Assembly: GCA_026545765.1 (NCBI GenBank)
Contig: JAIFAC010000226.1
Coordinates: 1-64,000 of the forward strand
Source of the DNA: Plantago major
Taxonomy: Eukaryota; Streptophyta; Magnoliopsida; Lamiales; Plantaginaceae
Length of the DNA stretch: 64,000 nt
Direction of reading: 5' to 3'
The notes beneath the pieces are model-generated. The model made no database searches and was not told the DNA's origin. It worked only from the letters and a program-made list of their open reading frames with translations. A program made the position numbers and the translations under genes. Shown here one piece after another: positions 11,216 to 24,287 of the stretch. Within the stretch, counting starts at the first letter, position 1. Each line of letters opens with the position of its first letter.

Positions 11216-12917
11216 TTTTTGGTTTCTGGTGGGTGTTTAACAAAATTTGGAGGTAGCGTTATGTTCGTTATTAAATTGTACTCCGTATTGCCTTCCATTT
11301 TTTATACTCAATCTGATTTATGTCGTTGCATTGCCACAGGATAAGGCCTCCATGAATAATATAATTTGTTTTTAGGCCTTTGAGTAATGTTAGAGAGGTA
11401 ATTAATGAGAGGTGCAAGTGAGTCAATGAGAAACCATTGATGAATTAGTTGTATCGTATTTATTGGACACTTAAAACATATATAACCTTATATGGAAGGG
11501 TAGCAAATACGATATTATGCCCGCACCTCCTTGATCATTTAAAGGCGTGAGTGAATTTCTCTAATATGTACTTATATTTGTTATTTTACAAATATGGTGG
11601 ATCCAAGGTCAAGGTTGAAATCATCGAAACTTATGGTTATTGCGTGTTGGAGGGCTAAAGTCGATGGAACAAATGGCGACGAGGTCCGTATGAAATTGTT
11701 GAAGAGATCCTTATGCATAGGACCCAATCAACGCAATGGTTAAGATCACATATACTTGCCATTAGATCATGTTGGTGAAGCTTGATACTTCTTGAACATG
11801 GACAATTTCACTGCAAAAACTTGCATTATTATATTTTATTAATTTATTTTAATTTTTCACCTAAAATTACGTCCACCTAATGCATTAAGTTCTCAATCGG
11901 GTGGATGGAGTACATAGATAGTTTCAACTAGATAAGAATATTGGGTATAAACCCATTGGGTCTTTAACAGGATTAGTTAAGGTTGTTTTCGGCCGGTTAA
12001 AAGTTTATATAATAGACTCATGAACATAAATAAATTGAAAATTGAGAATCAAAGCAGTTTATTTTGCCTTATTTTCAAGCGAATTGACGAGTTGATTTTG
12101 TAAAATCAACTAATATAAGCTTAACCATAATATAATATAAATCTATTTATATAAGGTTTTTATTTATTTTACATTTTATATAGTAACATGTATAATATAA
12201 TATATATGTATTTATTTTATCTATTCATATAAGTTTTTTATTTATTTTACATTTTATATAGTAACATGTAAATTAAACTAATATAATATAAATCTATTTA
12301 TATTTAATTAAAATATAATATAATATAATATATAAAGTTGATGAGCTAAACCCACCAGATTAATTCAAATTTCATCCATCCTCGTGAATTTTTGATTCTC
12401 TGAGTCTACGAATAGGGAGCCTTGATGTGTGTTGTTGCTAAGATCATGTGAGCAATGTTATTGCTTGGTGACAAAATTTTATATCTTATGGTTGCTGAAA
12501 ATGCGGAAGGTCATGAATAGTGTTTTTAATAGATGATTATTATCACTATTATTATTATTATTAATTAAACAAATCATTTCATTCACTAAAATAAAATATT
12601 AATCTCATATAACTTTATCTACAAAATCCAAAAATAGTTTTAACATATATTTGAATTAAATAAATGACAAGGCGAATCTATAAACACAAATCTTAAATAC
12701 TATCATTAATTAAATAAATTATTTTATTCATTAAAATATAATATAAATTTATTGAATAAGATAAAATGAAATAATGAAATTTTAAAAATTAAAAACGACT
12801 TATTAAAACACATTATAAATAATCAATGTAGCATCAAACATTCAAAAAGATACTCATTTTAAATAGTTTAGCATCAAACATTCTGGACAAACTAAAATAT
12901 CGATTATTTTGATTAGC

Positions 12918-12920
<3 letters not shown>
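11216..12920. other. AT-rich intergenic sequence
   Basis: No gene is seen. Short repeated TTTATTTTACATTTTATATAGTAACATGTA blocks occur near 12160-12265 (words of under 20 bases repeat twice). An inverted copy of the 7-9 kb dispersed repeat lies near 12590-12700. Confidence 0.5.

Positions 12921-12994
<74 letters not shown>
12921..12994. repeat. (AT)n microsatellite
   Basis: Uninterrupted AT dinucleotides for about 74 bp. Confidence 0.95.
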
Positions 12995-12996
<2 letters not shown>

Positions 12997-13679
12997 TATA
13001 TTCTAAAGTTGATGGTTTACTTTGAAGCACACATGATCCGCATGTGCATAAATGATACTTGGAGCGCTTTTTAATTACTTGGACATTTTCTAATACAAAA
13101 TTAAAGTAAAAGAAATACATTTTAAGTTGTATTAACTCTCTACGTTTTTTTTTTTATTTTTGAATTTAGGTTTCAACTTTTCTCTAAATACTTATGTATG
13201 AAAAATAATGAATAGTCGTAGGAGATAGTGAATAAAATAGAAGAGGTGAGAAGGTAGAGAATAAAGTAATAAATTAATTTTCAATTTTTAAGCATGTGAA
13301 GATGAGATCTATCCATATATTATAAAACCAGTTTTTATTATCAATTCTAGCTATGGTACTTTGGCCTCAAATCAATGTGAGAAATTATTTTATTTTTTTA
13401 GATTAAAAAATTACAACACAATTATAATCAGGGTAAATTTATTTTTGATGCCAAGTTGATGCGTATTTGGTTCCGTTACCTTTACAATTTTAATCTAATT
13501 TTGGTTACATAATTACGCGATGATATTCAACCTTTACAACTATTTATAAGCGTGATCAATCAAATCTTCTAAATCCATAATTACATCAAAATCACCACCC
13601 ACACACTAATTTTCTTAATGGGCATGAATTCAGATTGGACGACCTTTGGATCTATGCTTGAGATGGTTCCTTCAACTAA
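12995..13679. other. Intergenic sequence
   Basis: No gene or clear mobile element was recognised. Confidence 0.4.
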
Positions 13680-13955
13680 TCTTCCACAGGAGCTAATTGG
13701 TGGTGTGTTGATCTTTACATGTCTATCAACAACTTTTTACCTGTGCAGACTTTCACTTTCGTTGTCTTTATGTATCTGATGCGATCGGTAGGAGGAGGTA
13801 TAAGGTGTCTCTTCTCTCGATATCGGTAGGAAGGTGGTTCTATCGACCAATTCCAACCCGTCGAAATAATGATGTTGGTCGATCGGTATATACTCGAACG
13901 CGTTCCATACATTTGTTCCAAGACCCGACCACAACATTTTATGATTAAGTTATTA
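13680..13955 (-). repeat. Inverted copy C of the 1-815 repeat
   Basis: Read on the minus strand this matches copies A and B. The shared items are a start near ATAAAATGTTG, CTTGGAACAAATG, a CAACATCATTATTTCG block, the CCTCCTACCGATCG block, TATACATAAAG-like words and TTGATAGACATGTAAAG. It abuts the tandem array that hosts the CACTA element. Confidence 0.65.
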
Positions 13956-13984
13956 AAAACTACATTTTTTTCGGGCGTGGTGGG

Positions 13985-14174
13985 GGGAGGGAATTCTTCA
14001 TATACTCTCTAGCAGGGAAACTCTTTTCGATCTTCTCTCTACTTTCTTGATACATAACGGGCCTGGGGGATCTCATACTCTCTAGGTGGGAAAACTCTCT
14101 TAGATCTTCTCTCTCCATAACGAGCCTGGGGATCTGATACTCTCTAAGTGGGGAAACTCTCTTAGATTTTCTCT
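13985..14174. repeat. Tandem array, about 70 bp units, left of the CACTA element
   Basis: About three units each contain ATACTCTCTAGGTGGGAAA, CTCTCTTAGATCTTCTCTC and CTTGATCCATAACGGGCC-like words. The same units resume directly at 21741, after the CACTA element. Confidence 0.7.
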
Positions 14175-14185
14175 CACTACAAGAA

Positions 14186-14520
14186 ATTCCTGGAAAAACG
14201 ACGTTATGGGGCGACGAATTTTATCCGTCGCCCCTTTAGCGACGGATCGCTAATTGGGGCGATGGATTCTATCCGTCGCCCCTTTTGGCGACGGATAACA
14301 GTTATCCGTCGCTAATTAGCGACGGATAAGTTATCAAATCGCTACATTGGGCGACGGATAAGCATTATCCGTCGCCAATTGACTTTAAAAAAATGAAATT
14401 ATTAACGACGGATAATTTTATCCGTCGTTAATATTCTAATTAAAATTAAAAAATAAAAATGGCGGATAGATTATCCGTACGCCATATGACGGATAACTGG
14501 CGACGGATCGCCCATACGGC
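14186..14520. repeat. Left subterminal repeats of the CACTA element
   Basis: Multiple copies of GCGACGGAT and its inverse ATCCGTCGC occur, several paired as palindromes such as GCGACGGATAACAGTTATCC followed by GTCGC. In En/Spm elements, repeated subterminal motifs bind the TNPA-type protein. That role here is inferred from position. Confidence 0.8.
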
Positions 14521-14863
14521 CGAGATCGTGTCAAATCGGCCCGAAGGTTTATCCGGACAAAACAAGCGAAGCGAATCACTTCTTCATTCTTCTTCCTCAT
14601 TCTCTTCTTCTCCTCTCTTGATTCCGGTGAATTCTTCGTTATTAAAGCCGATCTTGGTGCCTAATCGAGCTCGTGGGACAAGGAGTTTGGTTCTTGATCA
14701 ATTTGATTTCTACCGATTAGTCAGTATTTTGGCTAAAACCCTAGTTTTTAAAAATTTGGGGATTTTGTTTATTTTGATTAATTTGAGCAATTATATGTAT
14801 ATATGATAAGTATGTAGTAGTTAGTTTAGTTAATTTGATTAATTATATGTAATTTGTTTAATT

Positions 14864-14966
<103 letters not shown>

Positions 14967-15454
14967 GATAGTTAGTTTAGTTAATGATATGTATATATGT
15001 TAGGTATGTAGTATGATATGAATGTATGTAGTATGTTAAGTTTGGTATGTATGAATGTATGTAGTTAGTTTGATTTGTGTGTTAAGTATATATAGTTAGT
15101 TTAGTTAATTTGATATGTTTGTTAAGTATAGAAGTATGTAGTTTTGATTTGATAAATTTGTATGTTAAGTATGTAATTTGATATGAATATATATAGTAAT
15201 TCGATATGTATAAAGTAATTAGTTAATTTGATATGTATGTTAAGTATATAATATATGTACTAAGAGGTTGAAATGGTTAAAATATATGCCCAATTTTGTA
15301 ACATATCGAACACCTAATTAATAATTAATTTATAATGAACATATAATAATTAACAATTAACCTCCACAATCTTCTTATCCGAATTGGACTTGATCTAATA
15401 AATTAAATACGATTTAATAAATTGGAACGTGTAAGGTTAAAAATAAAGTATACA

Positions 15455-18400
15455 ATGAATTCCGACCGTTCATGGATATACGATAAATCTGGCGGTATAT
15501 GGCGAGTTTCTAGGAGTTTTGTAGAAGGGTTAAATGTTTCATCTCGTTTGCCATGGGGCGTTGGTTTGTCTGTGATATTCGAGCACTTGACGTTACAGTT
15601 CATGCACGAGTATCATGTATGGATTCATCACGGTGAGGAAGCACCGTCCATGGCATACCTCAATTGAGGGAGAGGCGGGTTTGGGGCCGCTATCGAGTGC
15701 CTTCGCTTGTCGGAACATGTGCATGGTGTATTGGGAGGAGGATGTAGATGCTGTTGGAATGCAAGTTACGTGGTAGGGGCGTCACAAGTGATGAGGAGGA
15801 TCGTGCATGAGAATGAGGAGTTTCATCCGTTTTGTATCTAAACTTGTATAACTAGTCGTAATCATTAGTTGATATGTATATGAAACCAAACATTATGGTA
15901 AAATTGAAGTGATGTAACTTATATTATGTAATGTCGTAACAATTGGTGGAGCTAATATAACTTATATTCGTAGCAATTGATTGAATTATTGTGAAATTTA
16001 TTTATTATCGTAAATGAAGACCTCGATCTAATGAATTCAAGCGTGTCAAGTTATTATCTAATTATTGATGAGTACCGATCGTTCATGGATGTATTATGCG
16101 TACTCTCGATGGCGAGTTCAATGGAGTTTTACGAAGGGGTTGAAGGTTTCATTGCATTTGCAATGTCAAATCCGGCTTGTAAAGGATGGGTTGATAAAGT
16201 GCCCTTGTGCAATGAAACGGTCTGAAACAAGCAATCGTGGCTCCTAAGCGGTAGTCGACTTGAGAAAAATGGATTCTGCAGGTATCGGTATGGAATCATC
16301 ATGGTGGAAGCGACCGCGTCAATACATATGACCAATCTGACGGCGTGGAAGGAAGAAAAAAATGAACAAGTCGAGAACAAAGTACATCTAAAGGCGATGC
16401 TATTCGAGCTCGAACAAATGGTGTATGATCTTTGCGAGGCGAGTTCGGGACCTGACTAACCTGAAACCGAGGTGGAGGTGGATGAACCACGAATCCCGAG
16501 GATCGATTGTTCTTTGACTTATTAGAATCATCGAGGAAGCGGTTTATCCGGTGTAAGCTCAACGAGTTGTCTTTGTTGGCTCGGCTAATGAGTTGTAAAG
16601 CTAACGACAATAAAACGAGCTTCAATGAATGGGTTGACGTAATGCGGACCTTTGTCTGAAGAAAACCTAGTTCCACCAACTTTACCAAGCGAAGAAAAAG
16701 ATCACGGGGTTTAGGGCTGCATGTGGTAACCATAGGCATTGTCAGAAAATGTGCATGATATATTGGGAGGAGGATGCGGATCTAATAGAGTGCAAGTTAC
16801 GTGGTAAGGAGCAGTCAAGCGCTACAAGGAGAGCGCAAAGAAAAGCAGCGGAAGAAAAATCTCCCACATAAGAAAATGTGGTACTTCCCTAGCACCTCGT
16901 TTGAAAAGATTGTATGCTTCAAGTGCTTCTGGAAAAAATGCGGTGTACAAGGGCGAGTAATCTCGGATAATGTAGAAGATGGTAGAATGGACCATCCGGC
17001 AGACTCACCGCATGGAAATCGTTTGACAAGACATATCCGAGTTTGCGGCCGAATCTAGAAATGTCGATTGGGACTTTATGCGGATGGTTTTAACACATTG
17101 TTAGGAGTGAGCGTAAATACTCTTGTTGGCGATTATGCTCACACCGTACAATCTACCCCGGTGAGTGCATGAAGGAGCCATTCATGTTTATTTATTGCGT
17201 TGGTGCAGGCGAAAGATCTGGGTGACATTGGATGTTTTCTTGCAACCCCTAATCAAGGAGCTGATCGAGTTGTGGCCGGATGGTATCCTGCATATGATGT
17301 GTCGACAAAAAGAACTTCACCTTGAGCGGCTCTTCTTTGGACCGTGGTGACTTCCTGCGTACTCCATGCTATCTGGAAGGAAAACCATGCGAAATATGCA
17401 TGTCCACATTGCTTGGAGGATACAAATGCATTTAGGCGAAGGGTAGTGGAAAATTTTGTTGGTTTGATTGTCATCGTGAGTTGCTAGAAAGTGACCATCC
17501 GTTCGGGAAGAACAAGGATCAATTCTTGAAAAATAAAGTAGTCGACAAAAAGCCCGACAAGACTTCTTGGTGCACAAATTCTTGCGGAGATTGATAGGTT
17601 GGGTCTTATGAAGGTCAACTTTGAACTTGGGTGGATGAAGCATAACGAGAAAATTGGTAAAACATGTGGTTGGAGGAAGAGAAGCATCTTACGGGACTTG
17701 CCTTCTTGGGCGATCTTCTTATCCGTCACAACTTAGATTTCATGCACATTGAGAAGAGCGTGTTAGAGAACTTATTCAATACACTTTGCAACATTGAGGG
17801 AAAAATAAAGGACCATGAAGTCTAGATCCGAGTTGTCCACGTGGTGTAAAAGGCTGAGTTGACAAGAAGGATGAGAATGGTAAGTGGCGGCGTGCTACAT
17901 AATTAACAACGCTTCTAGGTCAATTTTGTTTGATTGGGTGAGGGCATTGAGTTTCCCGGATAATTCGCCTCAAATTTAGAGAGGTGTGGATTTGAAGAAG
18001 ACAAAGGTTTATGGGATGAAGAGCCACATCGTATGTGTTCATGGAGAGGCTTATCCGGTAGCATTCGAGGCGCTTAAAACACGTATGGTGCTATCACGAG
18101 TTGAGCTTATTTTCAAAAATTTAGGCATAAGGGTGGTTCATGATAAAGTGTTGGAAAATCTTGAAAGGAACATACCATTGATTCTATGCAAGCTCGGCGT
18201 ATCTTTCCACCGAAATGGTTTGATTCTATGGAGCACTTGTCAGTTCACCTTCCTCGTAAGCGAGACTTCTGGACGGTTCGATGTCGATGGATGTATCCAT
18301 TGAGAGGTACTTAGGAAATTGAAGAAGTATGTCAACAACAAAGGTAAACTGAAGGTTCGATTGCAATGCCTACCTTGAGAGGAAACTACAACCTTGCTCT

Positions 18401-18480
18401 TATTACTTTGTGAACACGTCCCTACGAAGACAATATCAAGGCGGCTCAAAGCGACACATTACGTAGTTCAAGCGGATGAT
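15455..18480 (+). pseudogene. TNP2-type CACTA transposase (tnpD-like), decayed
   Basis: Fragments follow the family order. A transposase-associated N-terminal domain comes first (SDRSWIYDK near 15457, YHVWIHHGEE near 15613). A second copy of the same N-terminal block follows (DRSWMY near 16077, KCPC near 16198). Next is an APRLKRLYAS-type segment near 16890. The TNP2 body comes after it, with PLIKELIELWPDG near 17252, CPHCLEDTNAF in another frame near 17400, and HNLDFMHIEKSVLENLFNT from about 17728. Last is a DUF4218-like region with LKKTKVYGMKSH (17989), LENLERNIPLILCKL (18149) and MYPFERYL in frame pieces near 18290. The frame changes many times, so no intact protein can be made. In intact relatives this protein catalyses excision and insertion at CACTA ends. 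Confidence 0.85.
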
Positions 18481-19479
18481 GAGTTTTCCCTATCTGTCTT
18501 GGTATCGGGAGACCTCTTGGTGCGACTAAGAAAGAATATCTTACGGATAAAGAGTTGAAAGCGACTCGATATTATGTCCTCACGAATTGTCTTTGAGGTT
18601 GACGATATGGTACTATTTGCGAGGTGAGCAACCATTTATTTAAATTTTAATATAGCTTCATGAGTCTCTACTTCAATTATAGACTTATCATCGAATCAAT
18701 GTTTGCAGTTTTTTTCAAAAGCGTTGTTTGGAAGAAAATCCTCATATGATGGAGGATCTGATAGAGGAACTACTTGACTCTAAAATTCCTACATAATTTC
18801 AGTTGGTTCGCGTATGTCGAATCCGATTAACAATATCACATGCATATACTTAAAGGCTCTCATGAAGGCCGTTCAAAAGGTCTACATTCGGGTTATATAG
18901 TTAATGGCCTTAGGTTCCACATTTGAATGTAACACGTCCATGGCGACAAGCAACTCCGGTGTGTGTTAAGGTGCGAAGATTATGGAGGCGCTACTTTGTT
19001 TGATTTCCACGGCAAGCTAAAGCGAATTGTGAGGATTGAATATTACGGCTTGCCATTAAACGAACCTTCTTGTTTGATGTTGAGTGGTATGATCCTAATC
19101 CGGAGGTGCGAGGAAGAAGCGGCGATGAAATGGTTGATGTGAACTAAAGAAGAGGTGCCGAACCAGTATGAACCATTTATTACGGCGACTCGAAGCACGA
19201 CAAGTGGTGTTTCTTGAATATCCAAGGAAACGCGATAAGGGGAATGGTTAGTGCGGTACCTATTCGTGCTCGAAAGTGGAGTACATTGAGAAAGGCGACT
19301 CGATTACCAACTCGTACCAACAAGAGGATGTCGATAAACAAGCGGAAGATCCCATAAAGCGGATGATGAGTTGTTTGATGCACGAGGACGATATGTAGAC
19401 TTAGAGGCGGAGATAATGGTATATTATTACATGTGTTATTATAATACATTACGTATTATAACTTCGTACTAACACATTT

Positions 19480-20940
19480 TATTGTATTTATTACATGTTT
19501 TTGCGGATGATGTGCAGAGGCCGTCCACCTATCGTCCCCACCACGCATGCCGCGGGATAATAGTGGTGGAGTCGGGGCAACGACGAGGAGGGCTCCGATG
19601 GTCGAAGCGGTCTCGGATTCTGAGACCCCGGCGGAGAGAGCGACGTGGCTCTACCGGTCAGACACATCTTTGGAGGGCGACCACGGCGATTGTCCCTACC
19701 GTGTTCGATCCAAACCATCCCAATGTCACGTGGAGCAGCTTGCGATGATTTTCCTGTTGGTCTGCCAGTAAGTATTATACATTCTTCTTAAATATGTAAA
19801 ATATAACTTATAATGATAGTTGACAAGTATAAATTGTTGTACTAAAGTAATATATATTCGTTTCTTGTATCTTATACATTGACAACGACTTATGGCCTCG
19901 GAGGTGCACAACAAACTAGGTGACATCTTAGGAGCGAGAGAGCCACCAAGGGGTGGTGAGTGTTGGAGCCACATCTCGGGCGCATGAGGCGAGTACTTGA
20001 TGAGTTGAGGTAAGTTAAAATATGGCATTCATTCGTTTGTAATTATAATCGTTTTAATATAAGTGGTATGTTAGCCTTGTATGTGAGTGGTATGTTAGCC
20101 ACTTTATTTGGGTGATATGTTAGTCACCATTGTGTTAGTAAAATTTAGGACAATGTGGTGGTATGTTAGCCACTATATGTGAGTGGTATGTTAGCCACTT
20201 TGTTTGGGTGATATGTTAGTCACCATATCTATTATGTTGTTGTATCTTGTTAAGCGATGTAACATGGTGAGGTTATACATGTATTGACTTTGGATGTTGT
20301 ATGAAATTGGGAGTGTAGAAGGTACTTCATTCCCGTGAGTTGATCCACAGATCTGGCGTGTTTACGGTATGGGATCCAAATCTTGAGGATATGGTATGTT
20401 CGTGGAAGGCCATTCGGGATCGGGGTGCGAAATCCCTCCTGAGTTGATCACGTGAGTGGGCCCTTTGGGATGCCCTCTGGCGCCGAAGCGATGTCCGGGG
20501 CGTTACTACCAGCAGTGAGCCGGGCATCCCGATCGTCTGGGCGAAGGGCCGTTCACCACCTTGGGAGGCGATCTCATCATGATTATTATCAATCGGTGCA
20601 TATATGTGTTTTGCAATCTAGCATTACGTGTATGTATGAAGTCTCTCTGCTCTATTACTTGTAGATGATAAATTGTTGACTAGATCTGGTTTGATTCGGT
20701 GTACGGGGAGGTGACATCCAGTATGCCATCTTCAAGAAGGCTTAGCGAAAGGCGGGTATGGACCATTGCTAGGGCCTCGTCTATTGCGGTATGTTTATGT
20801 TGCTTAAAGTTCATATTTGTACACTATTACAAGTTAATTTTTAAAGCGATGGCGATCATGATATACGCTATTTACGATTTCAAGGCGAGGTTGATGCTTT
20901 CGGTGGCGGCGGAAGGGCGAGGCGGGTGATGTGTTGTCAG
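19480..20940 (+). pseudogene. Possible second CACTA gene (tnpA-like) remnant
   Basis: This is a GC-richer stretch than its surroundings, with several short open pieces (for example 19482-19748, 20452-20664, 20699-20929) lying between the transposase relic and the right subterminal repeats. That is where CACTA elements often place a TNPA or Ptta-type gene. I did not recognise a diagnostic motif. The assignment rests on position and base composition only. Confidence 0.3.
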
Positions 20941-21474
20941 TGAACAAGTTGACAACATCTTCTAAGGTCGACAACCGGACAAGAAAGCGAATATATGGAC
21001 TCGGAGCCTCGGTTTGAGCACAGCTAGTCCGGTGCTCCTCATCATCCCAAGATCCAGACGTCCTGTTTACACACAGGACCGAGTCTAGGAAATGGTGCGA
21101 TCGCGGTCCGGAGCAGGAGTTGCTCTAACTTTCGATAGATGCGTGCACCAAGAACAAAGGGAGGAGAACGGCGCCTTGATTCTGAATGGGCGATTCATGT
21201 CGATTTCGCCATCACCCACCCGTCTAATAGCTAGTTAGTTATGCATCGTATGTTGGATTTTTTTCATATTTACACTTGTGGATAATTTCTCCACTCGGAT
21301 ATTACTTTTTTATTCAAAATTTATTGAAATATTTTCCGTATTATTCATTTATTATCGAACATTATATTGATTAAATAGGTGAACTAAAAAGAGGATTAAT
21401 ATGAAATAAATAGTGGCGGATTCACGATGACATAATTAGTAGCGGAAATTCACGGGTGAAATTAGTGGCGGAAT

Positions 21475-21725
21475 TTGATTAGTCACTAATTCGATAAAAT
21501 GTTGAATGACGGATAGAATCTATCCGTCAAATATAACGACGGATAGATTCTATCCGTCGTCCGGTTTAGCGACGGATAGATTCTATCTGTCGTTATATTT
21601 CGATTTAAAAAAAAAAGTTAAATATATAATCCGTCGTCCAATCCGTCGCGAATTGGACGACGGATTATCTATCCGTCGGCCCAACTCCAGCGGGGCGACG
21701 GATTTTTTATCCGTCGCCCCAGCCC
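21475..21725. repeat. Right subterminal repeats of the CACTA element
   Basis: Repeated GACGGATAGATTCTATCCGT palindromes and single GCGACGGAT/ATCCGTCGC motifs mirror the left end. Confidence 0.8.
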
Positions 21726-21740
21726 AGTCTTTTTGTAGTG

Positions 21741-21925
21741 TCTCTACTTTCCTGATCTCCATAACTAGTCGGGGAGGGCGGGGATCAGCTGATACTCTCT
21801 AGGTGGGGAAAATGTATTCGATCTTCTTTGTATTTTCTTGATCTCCATGACGGGCGGAGGGTCCGTATACTCTCGGCGAAACTCTCTTCTATCTTCTCTT
21901 TACTTTCTTCATCCATAGCCCCGAG
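21741..21925. repeat. Tandem array, right of the CACTA element
   Basis: About two to three units continue the array seen at 13985-14174 (words CTTTCTTGATCTCCAT, GATACTCTCTAGGTGGGG, TCGATCTTCT). The array was one block before the transposon landed. Confidence 0.7.
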
Positions 21926-24171
21926 GCAAGCATACCATGTGAAATTATGTTAGTAGAATAATAATTTTGTGTCTTTAGTGGGATAGCGCATACCACCCTT
22001 GAGTTCTTTGGGAACGTGGGTTGGAAAAACAATAGTGACATGTGAAATTACGTTTGTATAATATTTGTGTATGTGTGTGGTAGGGTGACCACATATCACG
22101 CAAGATTTAGAACAATACCTATTGGTGTTGTATCTTTTTGTATTTTATTTTGGTTCGTTTGAGGATAGATTTTTGTAAAAAACATGTACATTCTTAATTA
22201 ATGGGTATGGAAGGACCTATTTTTACATTTTCTAAACATAAATAAACACTCGATGATATAATATTGGATGAAGAATATTCCAATACACCACGACCAACGT
22301 TGTCTACAGAGAGTTTTGACTATCTTTTTTTTTCGATTAATTTATTTAATCCTCACATTTTAATTTATTATTAAAAAGTAAAGGGTTAGTACTAGTTGAT
22401 AATAATAATAAGACATTGTTTTAGCGTCTCATCAGTGGACATACACCAAAAAGGCAATCGTCGTTTGAAGGGACAAATGTATAGCCTTCAGTAGGTATAG
22501 GAATAAATCAAAGCTAAACACTTTTGTCAAATCTTCATGAAGATTTCTTTCACCAGAAAGCAACTTCTCTCCCGTGGTAATTTAGTTAATCCCCACTACT
22601 CTTTTGTCCCTAATTACGTGTTTCACTATTACCAACTTTAACTCATTTAAATCAACACACTAAAGCATCAAAAGGTAGTACAACATGCTGCATATTAGAA
22701 AAAATTGTAGAGTTGTGGCGTGGATATAACACTACCTGCAATGTTGGCCATTTTACCGTCGTCATTGGTTGGTGGCCGTGACGATTTTCTTTGCGTTGGT
22801 GACAGCGTCAATCGTCATGAGATTCAAATTTTTTTTATTTTTTTAATTTTTTAAAAACATATTTAAAATATTATAAGAGTGTTTAAAAGTTGAAATTAAT
22901 AAAATTGCATTTTTAGAAGTCGTTTTGCAATTTTAAGTTTAATTAAGAGAGAAAAATGAGTTCTAGATGGGATTATCCAAACATAGTCAAGAGTGGTCTC
23001 TATTTGTAGATCTCGAAAATACAAAGCCGTTGATGATTTTTATTTATTTTTACATTTTTATTTTTCGAGTTATTCGCGTTTGAAATTGGACGAAACTAAA
23101 AAAAAAATAAAAGTGGCAGCTCGTCTAATGCATGGGGCAACTAATTTGGGCTCCTAATAAATTGCATCGGGAACAGAAGCTTTCTAGCTGGTGTGGCCAC
23201 ACGCCAGAACAGTGTTTCAAGCTATTGCCGACCTAAGGATGGGCTATATTTACTAGGTTTTGTAGTTGAAAGAATGGACAACAAAAATCAACGTGGTTTC
23301 ATATATTTCTCACCAGACATTGTACTAGAGCTTGAGCTCCCCTGACAAAGCAACTTCTCTACCAGGAGTATATAATTACGCCATAAAGGCAAAGATTTTA
23401 CCACCAAATATTCCATAATCTGTCATTTTCTGACATTGCCATCATTTAGGGTTTGCATATACTAAATCCAATTGACCCAGTAAAATCCACGTAAAATAGT
23501 CCGGAAGAAAAAGAATTCTTCCCTATTTCTCCCCAAATCCGTATTCTTTAGAATTCATTTGGTTTGGGGAAAAATAGAAAAAAAGAAAAGAAATAGAGAA
23601 AAATATTGTTTTCCACCATTTGTTAGTTGTCAGAAAATTCTGAAAAATTTATGAAAGTCTATATCAAATATATATATCTCCACAAAATAAGGAAAGTTGT
23701 TTTTTTAATTAAGGAAAATCTTATTTTCCTTTTTTTTTTCTTTCCCACTATTTTCTCTCAAACCAAATGAAAGCCCTTAGTTAAATAGAAATTCATTCTC
23801 ACATGCTATACTGCAAGTCCGTCATCCTATACTCTTTCCTCAATATTCTATGGTTCAATTAACGATCTTCCTCCCAAAAAAAATATAATTAATCTAGGGC
23901 TTCATGACTTCATAGAGCTAAATGTGATTTATACTATAATCGGTGAAAATTTGTCAATCAACGAAGCGAGGGATCTTTCGTCTTTACATTTAGAAATGTA
24001 CTAGTATTCATTAGTAATTCTTACGGTAGGTAAATATTCTATCGAAAGCCAAGAATAGAATTAGAACTGATTACGCTAATTGCAGACGATTTGCAAATAA
24101 TTAAATTAAGTATACTGAAAATATCGTACGCGCAAAGTTGTTATCCAGCTGGCAATATTTACTGTACCTCA
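21926..24171. other. Intergenic sequence upstream of the thioredoxin gene
   Basis: No coding gene is seen. AAGCAACTTCTCT occurs twice (22559 and 23349) in otherwise different contexts. Nothing else was identified. The thioredoxin promoter should lie in the last few hundred bases; CATAAATA near 24175 is a weak TATA candidate. Confidence 0.45.
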
Positions 24172-24287
24172 CTGCATAAATACTAGTATTTCTACTCATA
24201 CTACTTACAAGTAATTACATTAACCACAGAGAAAAAGAGAATTCCAGAAAGCTTTCGTTTGTGCGAGAAGATTTGATTCGAGAAAAA

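Noticed and set aside
19043-19748. Several minus-strand frames inside the CACTA element
   Set aside because: No similarity to CACTA proteins; the element's coding direction is plus.
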